A DNA stretch of 64,000 nt from assembly GCA_026874595.1 (NCBI GenBank), contig CM049315.1, positions 63,921,389 through 63,985,388 on the forward strand, in the 5' to 3' direction. This DNA is from Sipunculus nudus. Lineage: Eukaryota; Annelida; Sipuncula; Golfingiida; Sipunculidae. Positions 10,711 through 23,860 of this stretch are shown here, piece by piece. The position numbers were made by a program, and so were the translations under genes. Under the pieces are notes generated by a model, which did not search any database, was not told where the DNA came from, and saw nothing but the letters and a program-made list of their open reading frames with translations. The stretch's first letter is position 1; the number at the start of each line of letters is the position of its first letter.

Positions 10711-13418
10711 TTGTCCAAAGATGACCGATTTAAACTGCAAAAGAAGAGTTTAAGAAGCTTCAATAGGCCACTTAAAACCAGTTACAAAGATCTTTTTTGC
10801 CGAAATCGACTCGGTTTTTGCGTTATAATAGATCATGATCCGTGCAAAAATGGTCAGTTTAAACTGCGAAAGAAGCGTTTCAGAAACTTCATTAGGCGAC
10901 TTAAAACCCGTTACAATCGTCGTTTTCGTCGCAATCAGCTCGGTTTTCGCGTACTACAAGATCGTGTGTTGTGCAAAAATGGCCGTTTAAATTGCAAATG
11001 AAGCGTTTTAATAGCTTCATCAGGCCATTTAAAACAAGTTACAAACGTCGTTTTTGCCGAAATCAGCTCGGTTTTCGCTTTAAACAAGATCGTGTCTTGT
11101 GCAATGATCACCGATTTAAACTGTGAAAGAAGCGTTTTAGAAGCTTCATCAGGCCATTAAGAACCAGTTAGAAACGTCGTTTTTGCTGAAATCAGCTCGA
11201 TTTTTTTTTTTGCGTAATGCAAGATCGTGTTTGTGCAAATATTGCATATTTAAATTGCAAAAGAATCAATTAAGGAGCTTTATTAGGCCATTTAAAACCA
11301 GATACCAACGTCTTTTCCGCCGAAATCAGCTCGGTTTTTGCGTAATACAAGACCGTGTTTTGTGCAAAGATGACCGATTTAAACTGCCAAGGAAGCCTTT
11401 TAGAAGCTTCATCAGGCCATCAAAAACCAGTTAGTAACGTCGTTTTTGCTGAAATCAGCTCGATTTTTTGCGTAATACAAAATCGTGTGTTGTGCAAAGA
11501 TGACAGATTTAAACTGCTAAAGAAGCGTTTTAGAAGCTTCATCAGGCCATTAAGAACCAGTTAGAAACGTCTTTTACGCCGAAATCAGCTCTTTTTTTCG
11601 TAATACAAGATCGTGATTTGTGCAGAAACGGATGATTTAAACTGCGTTAGAAGCGTTTTAATAGCTTCATTAGGCCATTTAGAAATTGGTAAAAACGTCG
11701 CTCTTGCAGAAATCAGATCGGTTTTCGCGTAATACAACATCGTGTTGTGCAAAATAGAAGATTAAAATTGCAAAAGAAGCAATTCAGAAGCTCCATTAGG
11801 CCATTTAGAACCGGGTACAAACATCGATCTCGCCGAAATCAGCTAGGTTTTTGGCTAATTCAGGAACGTGTGTTGTGCAAAAATTACAGATTTCAATTGC
11901 AAAAGAAGCAATTCAGAAGCTTCATTAGGCCGTTTAGAATCAGATACAAACGTCTTTTACGACGAAATCAGCTCGGTTTTTTCGTAATACAAGATCGTGA
12001 TTTGTGCAGAAACGGCTAATATAAACTGCGATAGAAGCGTTTAAATAGCTTCATTAGGCCATTTAGAAATTGTTAAAAACGTCGCTCTTGCTGAAATCAG
12101 ATCGGTTTTCGCGTAGTACAAGATCGTGTCTTGTGCAATGATCACCGATTTAAACTGCAAAAGAAGCGTTTAAGAAGCTTTATCAGGCCATTAAGAATCA
12201 GTTAGGAACGTCGTTTTTGCTGAAATCAGCTCGGTTTTTTTTTGCGTAATATAAGATCGTGTGTTGTGCAAAGATGATGATTTAAACTGCAAAAGAAGCG
12301 TTTGAGAAACTTCATTAGGCCATTTAGAACCAGTTACAAATGTCGTTTTTTTGCCGAAATCAGCTCGGTTTTTGCGTAATATAGGATCCTGTTTTGTGCA
12401 AAATGGCCGATTTAAACTGCGATAGAAGCGTTTTAATAGCTTCATTAGGCCATTTAGAAATTGGTAAAAACGTCGCTCTTGCGGAAATCAAATCGGTTTT
12501 CGCGTAATACAACATCGTGTTGTGCAAAATAGAAGATTAAAATTGCAAAAGAAGCAATTCAGAAGCTCCATTAGGCCATTTAGAACCGGGTACAAACATC
12601 GATCTCACCGAAATCAGCTAGGTTTTTGGCTAATTCAGGAACGTGTGTTGTGCAAAAATTACAGATTTCAATTGCAAAAGAAGCAATTCAGAAGCTTCAT
12701 TAGGCCGTTTAGAATCAGATACAAACGTCTTTTATGACGAAATCAGCTCGGTTTTTTCGTAATACAAGATCGTGATTTGTGCAGAAACGGCTAATATAAA
12801 GTGCGATAGAAGCGTTTAAATAGCTTCATTATGCCATTTAGAAATTGTTAAAAACGTCGCTTTTGCTGAAATCAGATCGGTTTTCGCTTAGTACAAGATC
12901 GTGTTGTGCAAAAGAGAAGATTAAAATTGCAAAAGAAGCAATTCAGAAGCTCCATTAGGCCATTTAGAACCGGGTACAAACATCGATCTCGCCGAAATCA
13001 GCTAGGTTTTTGGCTAATTCATGATCGTGTGTTGTGCAAAAATTGCAGATTTAAATTGCAAAAGAAGCAATTCAGAAACTTTATTAGGCCGTTTAGAATC
13101 AGATACAAACGTCTTTTACGCCGAAATCAGCTCGGTTTTTGCGTAATACAAGATCGTGTTTTGTGCAAAGATGACCGATTTAAACTGCGAAAGAAGCGTT
13201 TTAAAAGCTTCATCAGGCCATTAAGAACCAGTTAGCAACGTCGTTTTTGCTGAAATCAGTTCGGTTTTTTTTGCGTAATTCAAAATCGTCTGTTGTGCAA
13301 AGATGACCGATTTAAACTGCTAAAGAAGCGTTTTAGAAGCTTCATCAGGCAATTAAGAAGTTAGAAACGTCGTTTTTGCTAAAATCAGCTCGCTTTTTAG
13401 CGTAATATAAGATGGTGT
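10711..13418 (+). repeat. 21-monomer HOR unit (2,708 bp)
   Basis: Same M1-M21 order as the 8,002 unit and near-identical by eye. It is 1 bp shorter because its M4-M5 T-run is 11 T rather than 12. A private A to T change gives CTGCGTTAGAAG at about 11,647. Confidence 0.93.
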
Positions 13419-16400
13419 TTGTCCAAAGATGACCGATTTAAACTGCAAAAGAAGAGTTTAAGAAGCTTCAATAGGCCACTTAAAACCAGTTACAAAGATC
13501 TTTTTTGCCGAAATCGACTCGGTTTTTGCGTTATAATAGATCATGATCCGTGCAAAAATGGTCAGTTTAAACTGCGAAAGAAGCGTTTCAGAAACTTCAT
13601 TAGGCGACTTAAAACCCGTTACAATCGTCGTTTTCGTCGCAATCAGCTCGGTTTTCGCGTACTACAAGATCGTGTGTTGTGCAAAAATGGCCGTTTAAAT
13701 TGCAAATGAAGCGTTTTAATAGCTTCATCAGGCCATTTAAAACAAGTTACAAACGTCGTTTTTGCCGAAATCAGCTCGGTTTTCGCTTTAAACAAGATCG
13801 TGTCTTGTGCAATGATCACCGATTTAAACTGTGAAAGAAGCGTTTTAGAAGCTTCATCAGGCCATTAAGAACCAGTTAGAAACGTCGTTTTTGCTGAAAT
13901 CAGCTCGATTTTTTTTTTTTGCGTAATGCAAGATCGTGTTTGTGCAAATATTGCATATTTAAATTGCAAAAGAATCAATTAAGGAGCTTTATTAGGCCAT
14001 TTAAAACCAGATACCAACGTCTTTTCCGCCGAAATCAGCTCGGTTTTTGCGTAATACAAGACCGTGTTTTGTGCAAAGATGACCGATTTAAACTGCCAAG
14101 GAAGCCTTTTAGAAGCTTCATCAGGCCATCAAAAACCAGTTAGTAACGTCGTTTTTGCTGAAATCAGCTCGATTTTTTGCGTAATACAAAATCGTGTGTT
14201 GTGCAAAGATGACAGATTTAAACTGCTAAAGAAGCGTTTTAGAAGCTTCATCAGGCCATTAAGAACCAGTTAGAAACGTCTTTTACGCCGAAATCAGCTC
14301 TTTTTTTCGTAATACAAGATCGTGATTTGTGCAGAAACGGATGATTTAAACTGCGATAGAAGCGTTTTAATAGCTTCATTAGGCCATTTAGAAATTGGTA
14401 AAAACGTCGCTCTTGCAGAAATCAGATCGGTTTTCGCGTAATACAACATCGTGTTGTGCAAAATAGAAGATTAAAATTGCAAAAGAAGCAATTCAGAAGC
14501 TCCATTAGGCCATTTAGAACCGGGTACAAACATCGATCTCGCCGAAATCAGCTAGGTTTTTGGCTAATTCAGGAACGTGTGTTGTGCAAAAATTACAGAT
14601 TTCAATTGCAAAAGAAGCAATTCAGAAGCTTCATTAGGCCGTTTAGAATCAGATACAAACGTCTGTTACGACGAAATCAGCTCGGTTTTTTCGTAATACA
14701 AGATCGTGATTTGTACAGAAACGGCTAAAATAAACTGCGATAGAAGCGTTTAAATAGCTTCATTAGGCCATTTAGAAATTGTTAAAAACGTCGCTTTTGC
14801 TGAAATCAGATCGGTTTTCGCGTAATACAACATCGTGTTGTGCAAAATAGAAGATTAAAATTGCAAAAGAAGCAATTCAGAAGCTCCATTAGGCCATTTA
14901 GAACCGGGTACAAACATCGATCTCGCCGAAATCAGCTAGGTTTTTGGCTAATTCAGGAACGTGTGTTGTGCAAAAATTACAGATTTCAATTGCAAAATAA
15001 GCAATTCAGAAGCTTCATAAGGCCGTTTAGAATCAGACACAAACGTCTTTTACGACGAAATCAGCTCGGTTTTTTCGTAATACAAGATCGTGATTTGTGC
15101 AGAAACGGCTAATATAAACTGCGATAGAAGCGTTTAAATAGCTTCATTATGCCATTTAGAAATTGTTAAAAACGTCGCTTTTGCTGAAATCAGATCGGTT
15201 TTCGCTTAGTACAAGATCGTGTTGTGCAAAAGAGAAGATTAAAATTGCAAAAGAAGCAATTCAGAAGCTCCATTAGGCCATTTAGAACCGGGTACAAACA
15301 TCGATCTCGCCGAAATCAGCTAGGTTTTTCCCTAATTCATGATCGTGTGTTGTGCAAAAATTGCAGATTTAAATTGCAAAAGAAGCAATTCAGAAACTTT
15401 ATTAGGCCGTTTAGAATCAGATACAAACGTCTTTTACGACGAAATCAGCTCGGTTTTTTCGTAATACAAGATCGTGATTTGTGCAGAAACGGCTAATATA
15501 AACTGCGATAGAAGCGTTTAAATAGCTTCATTAGGCCATTTAGAAATTGTTAAAAACGTCGCTCTTGCTGAAATCAGATCGGTTTTCGCGTAGTACAAGA
15601 TCGTGTCTTGTGCAATGATCACCGATTTAAACTGCAAAAGAAGCGTTTAAGAAGCTTTATCAGGCCATTAAGAATCAGTTAGGAACGTCGTTTTTGCTGA
15701 AATCAGCTCGGTTTTTTTTTGCGTAATATAAGATCGTGTGTTGTGCAAAGATGATGATTTAAACTGCAAAAGAAGCGTTTGAGAAACTTCATTAGGCCAT
15801 TTAGAACCAGTTACAAATGTCGTTTTTTTGCCGAAATCAGCTCGGTTTTTGCGTAATATAGGATCCTGTTTTGTGCAAAATGGCCGATTTAAACTGCGAT
15901 AGAAGCGTTTTAATAGCTTCATTAGGCCATTTAGAAATTGGTAAAAACGTCGCTCTTGCGGAAATCAAATCGGTTTTCGCGTAATACAACATCGTGTTGT
16001 GCAAAATAGAAGATTAAAATTGCAAAAGAAGCAATTCAGAAGCTCCATTAGGCCATTTAGAACCGGGTACAAACATCGATCTCACCGAAATCAGCTAGGT
16101 TTTTGGCTAATTCAGGAACGTGTGTTGTGCAAAAATTACAGATTTCAATTGCAAAAGAAGCAATTCAGAAGCTTCATTAGGCCGTTTAGAATCAGATACA
16201 AACGTCTTTTATGACGAAATCAGCTCGGTTTTTTCGTAATACAAGATCGTGATTTGTGCAGAAACGGCTAATATAAAGTGCGATAGAAGCGTTTAAATAG
16301 CTTCATTATGCCATTTAGAAATTGTTAAAAACGTCGCTTTTGCTGAAATCAGATCGGTTTTCGCTTAGTACAAGATCGTGTTGTGCAAAAGAGAAGATTA

Positions 16401-16895
16401 AAATTGCAAAAGAAGCAATTCAGAAGCTCCATTAGGCCATTTAGAACCGGGTACAAACATCGATCTCGCCGAAATCAGCTAGGTTTTTGGCTAATTCATG
16501 ATCGTGTGTTGTGCAAAAATTGCAGATTTAAATTGCAAAAGAAGCAATTCAGAAACTTTATTAGGCCGTTTAGAATCAGATACAAACGTCTTTTACGCCG
16601 AAATCAGCTCGGTTTTTGCGTAATACAAGATCGTGTTTTGTGCAAAGATGACCGATTTAAACTGCGAAAGAAGCGTTTTAAAAGCTTCATCAGGCCATTA
16701 AGAACCAGTTAGCAACGTCGTTTTTGCTGAAATCAGTTCGGTTTTTTTTGCGTAATTCAAAATCGTCTGTTGTGCAAAGATGACCGATTTAAACTGCTAA
16801 AGAAGCGTTTTAGAAGCTTCATCAGGCAATTAAGAAGTTAGAAACGTCGTTTTTGCTAAAATCAGCTCGCTTTTTAGCGTAATATAAGATGGTGT
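13419..16895 (+). repeat. 27-monomer HOR variant (3,477 bp)
   Basis: The unit is the 21-mer plus exactly two trimers (2,709 + 2 x 384 bp). Order: M1-M11, two extra b-b-a trimers (from 14,840 and 15,224), M12-M14, M15-M17, M18-M21. The trimer at 14,456 is marked by GATTTGTACAGAAACGG (C for G), a variant also found in the other trimer-expanded units (about 20.9, 25.15, 37.79 and 43.98 kb). It has a structural twin at 36,496. Confidence 0.92.
14456..15607 (+). repeat. Three tandem 384-bp trimers
   Basis: Three copies of a 126+129+129-bp b-b-a module start at 14,456, 14,840 and 15,224. The middle copy has its own variants (AAATAAGCAATTC, CATAAGGCCG, CAGACACAAACG). The third is an M18-M19-like pair, with TTTTTCCCTAATTCATG, joined to an M11-like monomer. 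The trimer length is divisible by 3, which explains the 90-codon open frames here. Confidence 0.92.
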
Positions 16896-19603
16896 TTGTC
16901 CAAAGATGACCGATTTAAACTGCAAAAGAAGAGTTTAAGAAGCTTCAATAGGCCACTTAAAACCAGTTACAAAGATCTTTTTTGCCGAAATCGACTCGGT
17001 TTTTGCGTTATAATAGATCATGATCCGTGCAAAAATGGTCAGTTTAAACTGCGAAAGAAGCGTTTCAGAAACTTCATTAGGCGACTTAAAACCCGTTACA
17101 ATCGTCGTTTTCGTCGCAATCAGCTCGGTTTTCGCGTACTACAAGATCGTGTGTTGTGCAAAAATGGCCGTTTAAATTGCAAATGAAGCGTTTTAATAGC
17201 TTCATCAGGCCATTTAAAACAAGTTACAAACGTCGTTTTTGCCGAAATCAGCTCGGTTTTCGCTTTAAACAAGATCGTGTCTTGTGCAATGATCACCGAT
17301 TTAAACTGTGAAAGAAGCGTTTTAGAAGCTTCATCAGGCCATTAAGAACCAGTTAGAAACGTCGATTTTGCTGAAATCAGCTCGATTTTTTTTTTTGCGT
17401 AATGCAAGATCGTGTTTGTGCAAATATTGCATATTTAAATTGCAAAAGAATCAATTAAGGAGCTTTATTAGGCCATTTAAAACCAGATACCAACGTCTTT
17501 TCCGCCGAAATCAGCTCGGTTTTTGCGTAATACAAGACCGTGTTTTGTGCAAAGATGACCGATTTAAACTGCCAAGGAAGCCTTTTAGAAGCTTCATCAG
17601 GCCATCAAAAACCAGTTAGTAACGTCGTTTTTGCTGAAATCAGCTCGATTTTTTGCGTAATACAAAATCGTGTGTTGTGCAAAGATGACAGATTTAAACT
17701 GCTAAAGAAGCGTTTTAGAAGCTTCATCAGGCCATTAAGAACCAGTTAGAAACGTCTTTTACGCCGAAATCAGCTCTTTTTTTCGTAATACAAGATCGTG
17801 ATTTGTGCAGAAACGGCTGATTTAAACTGCGATAGAAGCGTTTTAATAGCTTCATTAGGCCATTTAGAAATTGGTAAAAACGTCGCTCTTGCAGAAATCA
17901 GATCGGTTTTCGCGTAATACAACATCGTGTTGTGCAAAATAGAAGATTAAAATTGCAAAAGAAGCAATTCAGAAGCTCCATTAGGCCATTTAGAACCGGG
18001 TACAAACATCGATCTCGCCGAAATCAGCTAGGTTTTTGGCTAATTCAGGAACGTGTGTTGTGCAAAAATTACAGATTTCAATTGCAAAAGAAGCAATTCA
18101 GAAGCTTCATTAGGCCGTTTAGAATCAGATACAAACGTCTTTTACGACGAAATCAGCTCGGTTTTTTCGTAATACAAGATCGTGATTTGTGCAGAAACGG
18201 CTAATATAAACTGCGATAGAAGCGTTTAAATAGCTTCATTAGGCCATTTAGAAATTGTTAAAAACGTCGCTCTTGCTGAAATCAGATCGGTTTTCGCGTA
18301 GTACAAGATCGTGTCTTGTGCAATGATCACCGATTTAAACTGCAAAAGAAGCGTTTAAGAAGCTTTATCAGGCCATTAAGAATCAGTTAGGAACGTCGTT
18401 TTTGCTGAAATCAGCTCGGTTTTTTTTTGCGTAATATAAGATCGTGTGTTGTGCAAAGATGATGATTTAAACTGCAAAAGAAGCGTTTGAGAAACTTCAT
18501 TAGGCCATTTAGAACCAGTTACAAATGTCGTTTTTTTGCCGAAATCAGCTCGGTTTTTGCGTAATATAGGATCCTGTTTTGTGCAAAATGGCCGATTTAA
18601 ACTGCGATAGAAGCGTTTTAATAGCTTCATTAGGCCATTTAGAAATTGGTAAAAACGTCGCTCTTGCGGAAATCAAATCGGTTTTCGCGTAATACAACAT
18701 CGTGTTGTGCAAAATAGAAGATTAAAATTGCAAAAGAAGCAATTCAGAAGCTCCATTAGGCCATTTAGAACCGGGTACAAACATCGATCTCACCGAAATC
18801 AGCTAGGTTTTTGGCTAATTCAGGAACGTGTGTTGTGCAAAAATTACAGATTTCAATTGCAAAAGAAGCAATTCAGAAGCTTCATTAGGCCGTTTAGAAT
18901 CAGATACAAACGTCTTTTATGACGAAATCAGCTCGGTTTTTTCGTAATACAAGATCGTGATTTGTGCAGAAACGGCTAATATAAAGTGCGATAGAAGCGT
19001 TTAAATAGCTTCATTATGCCATTTAGAAATTGTTAAAAACGTCGCTTTTGCTGAAATCAGATCGGTTTTCGCTTAGTACAAGATCGTGTTGTGCAAAAGA
19101 GAAGATTAAAATTGCAAAAGAAGCAATTCAGAAGCTCCATTAGGCCATTTAGAACCGGGTACAAACATCGATCTCGCCGAAATCAGCTAGGTTTTTGGCT
19201 AATTCATGATCGTGTGTTGTGCAAAAATTGCAGATTTAAATTGCAAAAGAAGCAATTCAGAAACTTTATTAGGCCGTTTAGAATCAGATACAAACGTCTT
19301 TTACGCCGAAATCAGCTCGGTTTTTGCGTAATACAAGATCGTGTTTTGTGCAAAGATGACCGATTTAAACTGCGAAAGAAGCGTTTTAAAAGCTTCATCA
19401 GGCCATTAAGAACCAGTTAGCAACGTCGTTTTTGCTGAAATCAGTTCGGTTTTTTTTGCGTAATTCAAAATCGTCTGTTGTGCAAAGATGACCGATTTAA
19501 ACTGCTAAAGAAGCGTTTTAGAAGCTTCATCAGGCAATTAAGAAGTTAGAAACGTCGTTTTTGCTAAAATCAGCTCGCTTTTTAGCGTAATATAAGATGG
19601 TGT
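16896..19603 (+). repeat. 21-monomer HOR unit (2,708 bp)
   Basis: Canonical order, with an 11-T M4-M5 run. It carries a rare GTCGATTTTGC (A for T at 17,365), which recurs only in the 39,972 unit at 40,441. It also has CGGCTGATTT near 17,817, where most core copies have CGGATGATTT. Confidence 0.93.
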
Positions 19604-21921
19604 TTGTCCAAAGATGACCGATTTAAACTGCAAAAGAAGAGTTTAAGAAGCTTCAATAGGCCACTTAAAACCAGTTACAAAGATCTTTTTTGCCGAAATC
19701 GACTCGGTTTTTGCGTTATAATAGATCATGATCCGTGCAAAAATGGTCAGTTTAAACTGCGAAAGAAGCGTTTCAGAAACTTCATTAGGCGACTTAAAAC
19801 CCGTTACAATCGTCGTTTTCGTCGCAATCAGCTCGGTTTTCGCGTACTACAAGATCGTGTGTTGTGCAAAAATGGCCGTTTAAATTGCAAATGAAGCGTT
19901 TTAATAGCTTCATCAGGCCATTTAAAACAAGTTACAAACGTCGTTTTTGCCGAAATCAGCTCGGTTTTCGCTTTAAACAAGATCGTGTCTTGTGCAATGA
20001 TCACCGATTTAAACTGTGAAAGAAGCGTTTTAGAAGCTTCATCAGGCCATTAAGAACCAGTTAGAAACGTCGTTTTTGCTGAAATCAGCTCGATTTTTTT
20101 TTTTTGCGTAATGCAAGATCGTGTTTGTGCAAATATTGCATATTTAAATTGCAAAAGAATCAATTAAGGAGCTTTATTAGGCCATTTAAAACCAGATACC
20201 AACGTCTTTTCCGCCGAAATCAGCTCGGTTTTTGCGTAATACAAGACCGTGTTTTGTGCAAAGATGACCGATTTAAACTGCCAAGGAAGCCTTTTAGAAG
20301 CTTCATCAGGCCATCAAAAACCAGTTAGTAACGTCGTTTTTGCTGAAATCAGCTCGATTTTTTGCGTAATACAAAATCGTGTGTTGTGCAAAGATGACAG
20401 ATTTAAACTGCTAAAGAAGCGTTTTAGAAGCTTCATCAGGCCATAAGGAACCAGTTAGAAACGTCTTTTACGCCGAAATCAGCTCTTTTTTTCGTAATAC
20501 AAGATCGTGATTTGTGCAGAAACGGATGATTTAAACTGCGATAGAAGCGTTTTAATAGCTTCATTAGGCCATTTAGAAATTGGTAAAAACGTCGCTCTTG
20601 CAGAAATTAGATCGGTTTTCGCGTAATACAACATCGTGTTGTGCAAAATAGAAGATTAAAATTGCAAAAGAAGCAATTCAGAAGCTCCATTAGGCCATTT
20701 AGAACCGGGTACAAACATCGATCTCGCCGAAATCAGCTAGGTTTTTGGCTAATTCAGGAACGTGTGTTGTGCAAAAATTACAGATTTCAATTGCAAAAGA
20801 AGCAATTCAGAAGCTTCATTAGGCCGTTTAGAATCAGATACAAACGTCTGTTACGACGAAATCAGCTCGGTTTTTTCGTAATACAAGATCGTGATTTGTA
20901 CAGAAACGGCTAAAATAAACTGCGATAGAAGCGTTTAAATAGCTTCATTAGGCCATTTAGAAATTGTTAAAAACGTCGCTTTTGCTGAAATCAGATCGGT
21001 TTTCGCGTAATACAACATCGTGTTGTGCAAAATAGAAGATTAAAATTGCAAAAGAAGCAATTCAGAAGCTCCATTAGGCCATTTAGAACCGGGTACAAAC
21101 ATCGATCTCGCCGAAATCAGCTAGGTTTTTGGCTAATTCAGGAACGTGTGTTGTGCAAAAATTACAGATTTCAATTGCAAAATAAGCAATTCAGAAGCTT
21201 CATAAGGCCGTTTAGAATCAGACACAAACGTCTTTTACGACGAAATCAGCTCGGTTTTTTCGTAATACAAGATCGTGATTTGTGCAGAAACGGCTAATAT
21301 AAACTGCGATAGAAGCGTTTAAATAGCTTCATTATGCCATTTAGAAATTGTTAAAAACGTCGCTTTTGCTGAAATCAGATCGGTTTTCGCTTAGTACAAG
21401 ATCGTGTTGTGCAAAAGAGAAGATTAAAATTGCAAAAGAAGCAATTCAGAAGCTCCATTAGGCCATTTAGAACCGGGTACAAACATCGATCTCGCCTAAA
21501 TCAGCTAGGTTTTTGGCTAATTCATGATCGTGTGTTGTGCAAAAATTGCAGATTTAAATTGCAAAAGAAGCAATTCAGAAACTTTATTAGGCCGTTTAGA
21601 ATCAGATACAAACGTCTTTTACGCCGAAATCAGCTCGGTTTTTGCGTAATACAAGATCGTGTTTTGTGCAAAGATGACCGATTTAAACTGCGAAAGAAGC
21701 GTTTTAAAAGCTTCATCAGGCCATTAAGAACCAGTTAGCAACGTCGTTTTTGCTGAAATCAGTTCGGTTTTTTTTGCGTAATTCAAAATCGTCTGTTGTG
21801 CAAAGATGACCGATTTAAACTGCTAAAGAAGCGTTTTAGAAGCTTCATCAGGCAATTAAGAAGTTAGAAACGTCGTTTTTGCTAAAATCAGCTCGCTTTT
21901 TAGCGTAATATAAGATGGTGT
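19604..21921 (+). repeat. 18-monomer HOR variant (2,318 bp)
   Basis: Order is M1-M11, one trimer (21,025), then M18-M21. Relative to the 21-mer, M12-M17 are replaced by one trimer. It carries CCATAAGGAACC at about 20,441 and GAAATTAGATCGG (T at 20,608), both shared with the 18-mer at 23,861. A private CTCGCCTAAATC occurs at about 21,496. Confidence 0.92.
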
Positions 21922-23860
21922 TTGTCCAAAGATGACCGATTTAAACTGCAAAAGAAGAGTTTAAGAAGCTTCAATAGGCCACTTAAAACTAGTTACAAAG
22001 ATCTTTTTTGCCGAAATCGACTCGGTTTTTGCGTTATAATAGATCATGATCCGTGCAAAAATGGTCAGTTTAAACTGCGAAAGAAGCGTTTCAGAAACTT
22101 CATTAGGCGACTTAAAACCCGTTACAATCGTCGTTTTCGTCGCAATCAGCTCGGTTTTCGCGTACTACAAGATCGTGTGTTGTGCAAAAATGGCCGTTTA
22201 AATTGCAAATGAAGCGTTTTAATAGCTTCATCAGGCCATTTAAAACAAGTTACAAACGTCGTTTTTGCCGAAATCAGCTCGGTTTTCGCTTTAAACAAGA
22301 TCGTGTCTTGTGCAATGATCACCGATTTAAACTGTGAAAGAAGCGTTTTAGAAGCTTCATCAGGCCATTAAGAACCAGTTAGAAACGTCGTTTTTGCTGA
22401 AATCAGCTCGATTTTTTTTTTTTGCGTAATGCAAGATCGTGTTTGTGCAAATATTGCATATTTAAATTGCAAAAGAATCAATTAAGGAGCTTTATTAGGC
22501 CATTTAAAACCAGATACCAACGTCTTTTCCGCCGAAATCAGCTCGGTTTTTGCGTAATACAAGACCGTGTTTTGTGCAAAGATGACCGATTTAAACTGCC
22601 AAGGAAGCCTTTTAGAAGCTTCATCAGGCCATCAAAAACCAGTTAGTAACGTCGTTTTTGCTGAAATCAGCTCGATTTTTTGCGTAATACAAAATCGTGT
22701 GTTGTGCAAAGATGACAGATTTAAACTGCTAAAGAAGCGTTTTAGAAGCTTCATCAGGCCATTAAGAACCAGTTAGAAACGTCTTTTACGCCGAAATCAG
22801 CTCTTTTTTTCGTAATACAAGATCGTGATTTGTGCAGAAACGGATGATTTAAACTGCGATAGAAGCGTTTTAATAGCTTCATTAGGCCATTTAGAAATTG
22901 GTAAAAACGTCGCTCTTGCAGAAATCAGATCGGTTTTCGCGTAATACAACATCGTGTTGTGCAAAATAGAAGATTAAAATTGCAAAAGAAGCAATTCAGA
23001 AGCTCCATTAGGCCATTTAGAACCGGGTACAAACATCGATCTCGCCGAAATCAGCTAGGTTTTTGGCTAATTCAGGAACGTGTGTTGTGCAAAAATTACA
23101 GATTTCAATTGCAAAAGAAGCAATTCAGAAGCTTCATTAGGCCGTTTAGAATCAGATACAAACGTCTTTTACGACGAAATCAGCTCGGTTTTTTCGTAAT
23201 ACAAGATCGTGATTTGTGCAGAAACGGCTAATATAAACTGCGATAGAAGCGTTTAAATAGCTTCATTAGGCCATTTAGAAATTGTTAAAAACGTCGCTCT
23301 TGCTGAAATCAGATCGGTTTTCGCGTAGTACAAGATCGTGTCTTGTGCAATGATCACCGAATAAACTGCAAAAGAAGCGTTTAAGAAGCTTTATCAGGCC
23401 ATTAAGAATCAGTTAGGAACGTCGTTTTTGCTGAAATCAGCTCGGTTTTTTTTTGCGTAATATAAGATCGTGTGTTGTGCAAAGATGATGATTTAAACTG
23501 CAAAAGAAGCGTTTGAGAAACTTCATTAGGCCATTTAGAACCAGTTACAAACGTCTTTTACGCCGAAATCAGCTCGGTTTTTGCGTAATACAAGATCGTG
23601 TTTTGTGCAAAGATGACCGATTTAAACTGCGAAAGAAGCGTTTTAAAAGCTTCATCAGGCCATTAAGAACCAGTTAGCAACGTCGTTTTTGCTGAAATCA
23701 GTTCGGTTTTTTTTGCGTAATTCAAAATCGTCTGTTGTGCAAAGATGACCGATTTAAACTGCTGAAGAAGCGTTTTAGAAGCTTCATCAGGCAATTAAGA
23801 AGTTAGAAACGTCGTTTTTGCTAAAATCAGCTCGCTTTTTAGCGTAATATAAGATGGTGT
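21922..23860 (+). repeat. 15-monomer HOR variant, type 1 (1,939 bp)
   Basis: Order is M1-M13 followed directly by M20-M21; M14-M19 are missing. The hybrid monomer reads as M13 (ACCAGTTACAAA) and then as M19 (CGTCTTTTACGCC). The switch lies within TACAAA at 23,546-23,551, which both parents share. A private 1-bp deletion (CACCGAATAAACTG, about 23,358) offsets its 12-T run. Confidence 0.93.

Larger units (their letters stand above)
13419..21921 (+). repeat. 8.5-kb block (27+21+18), copy 1
   Basis: The unit order 27-21-18 here is repeated at 36,496-45,001. Offsets of the M1 markers are 23,077, 23,076 and 23,078 bp, drifting only by homopolymer length. The rare A at 17,365 lies at the same place in copy 2 (40,441). 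The preceding unit is a 21-mer in both cases, so the true left limit may lie further upstream. Confidence 0.8.
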
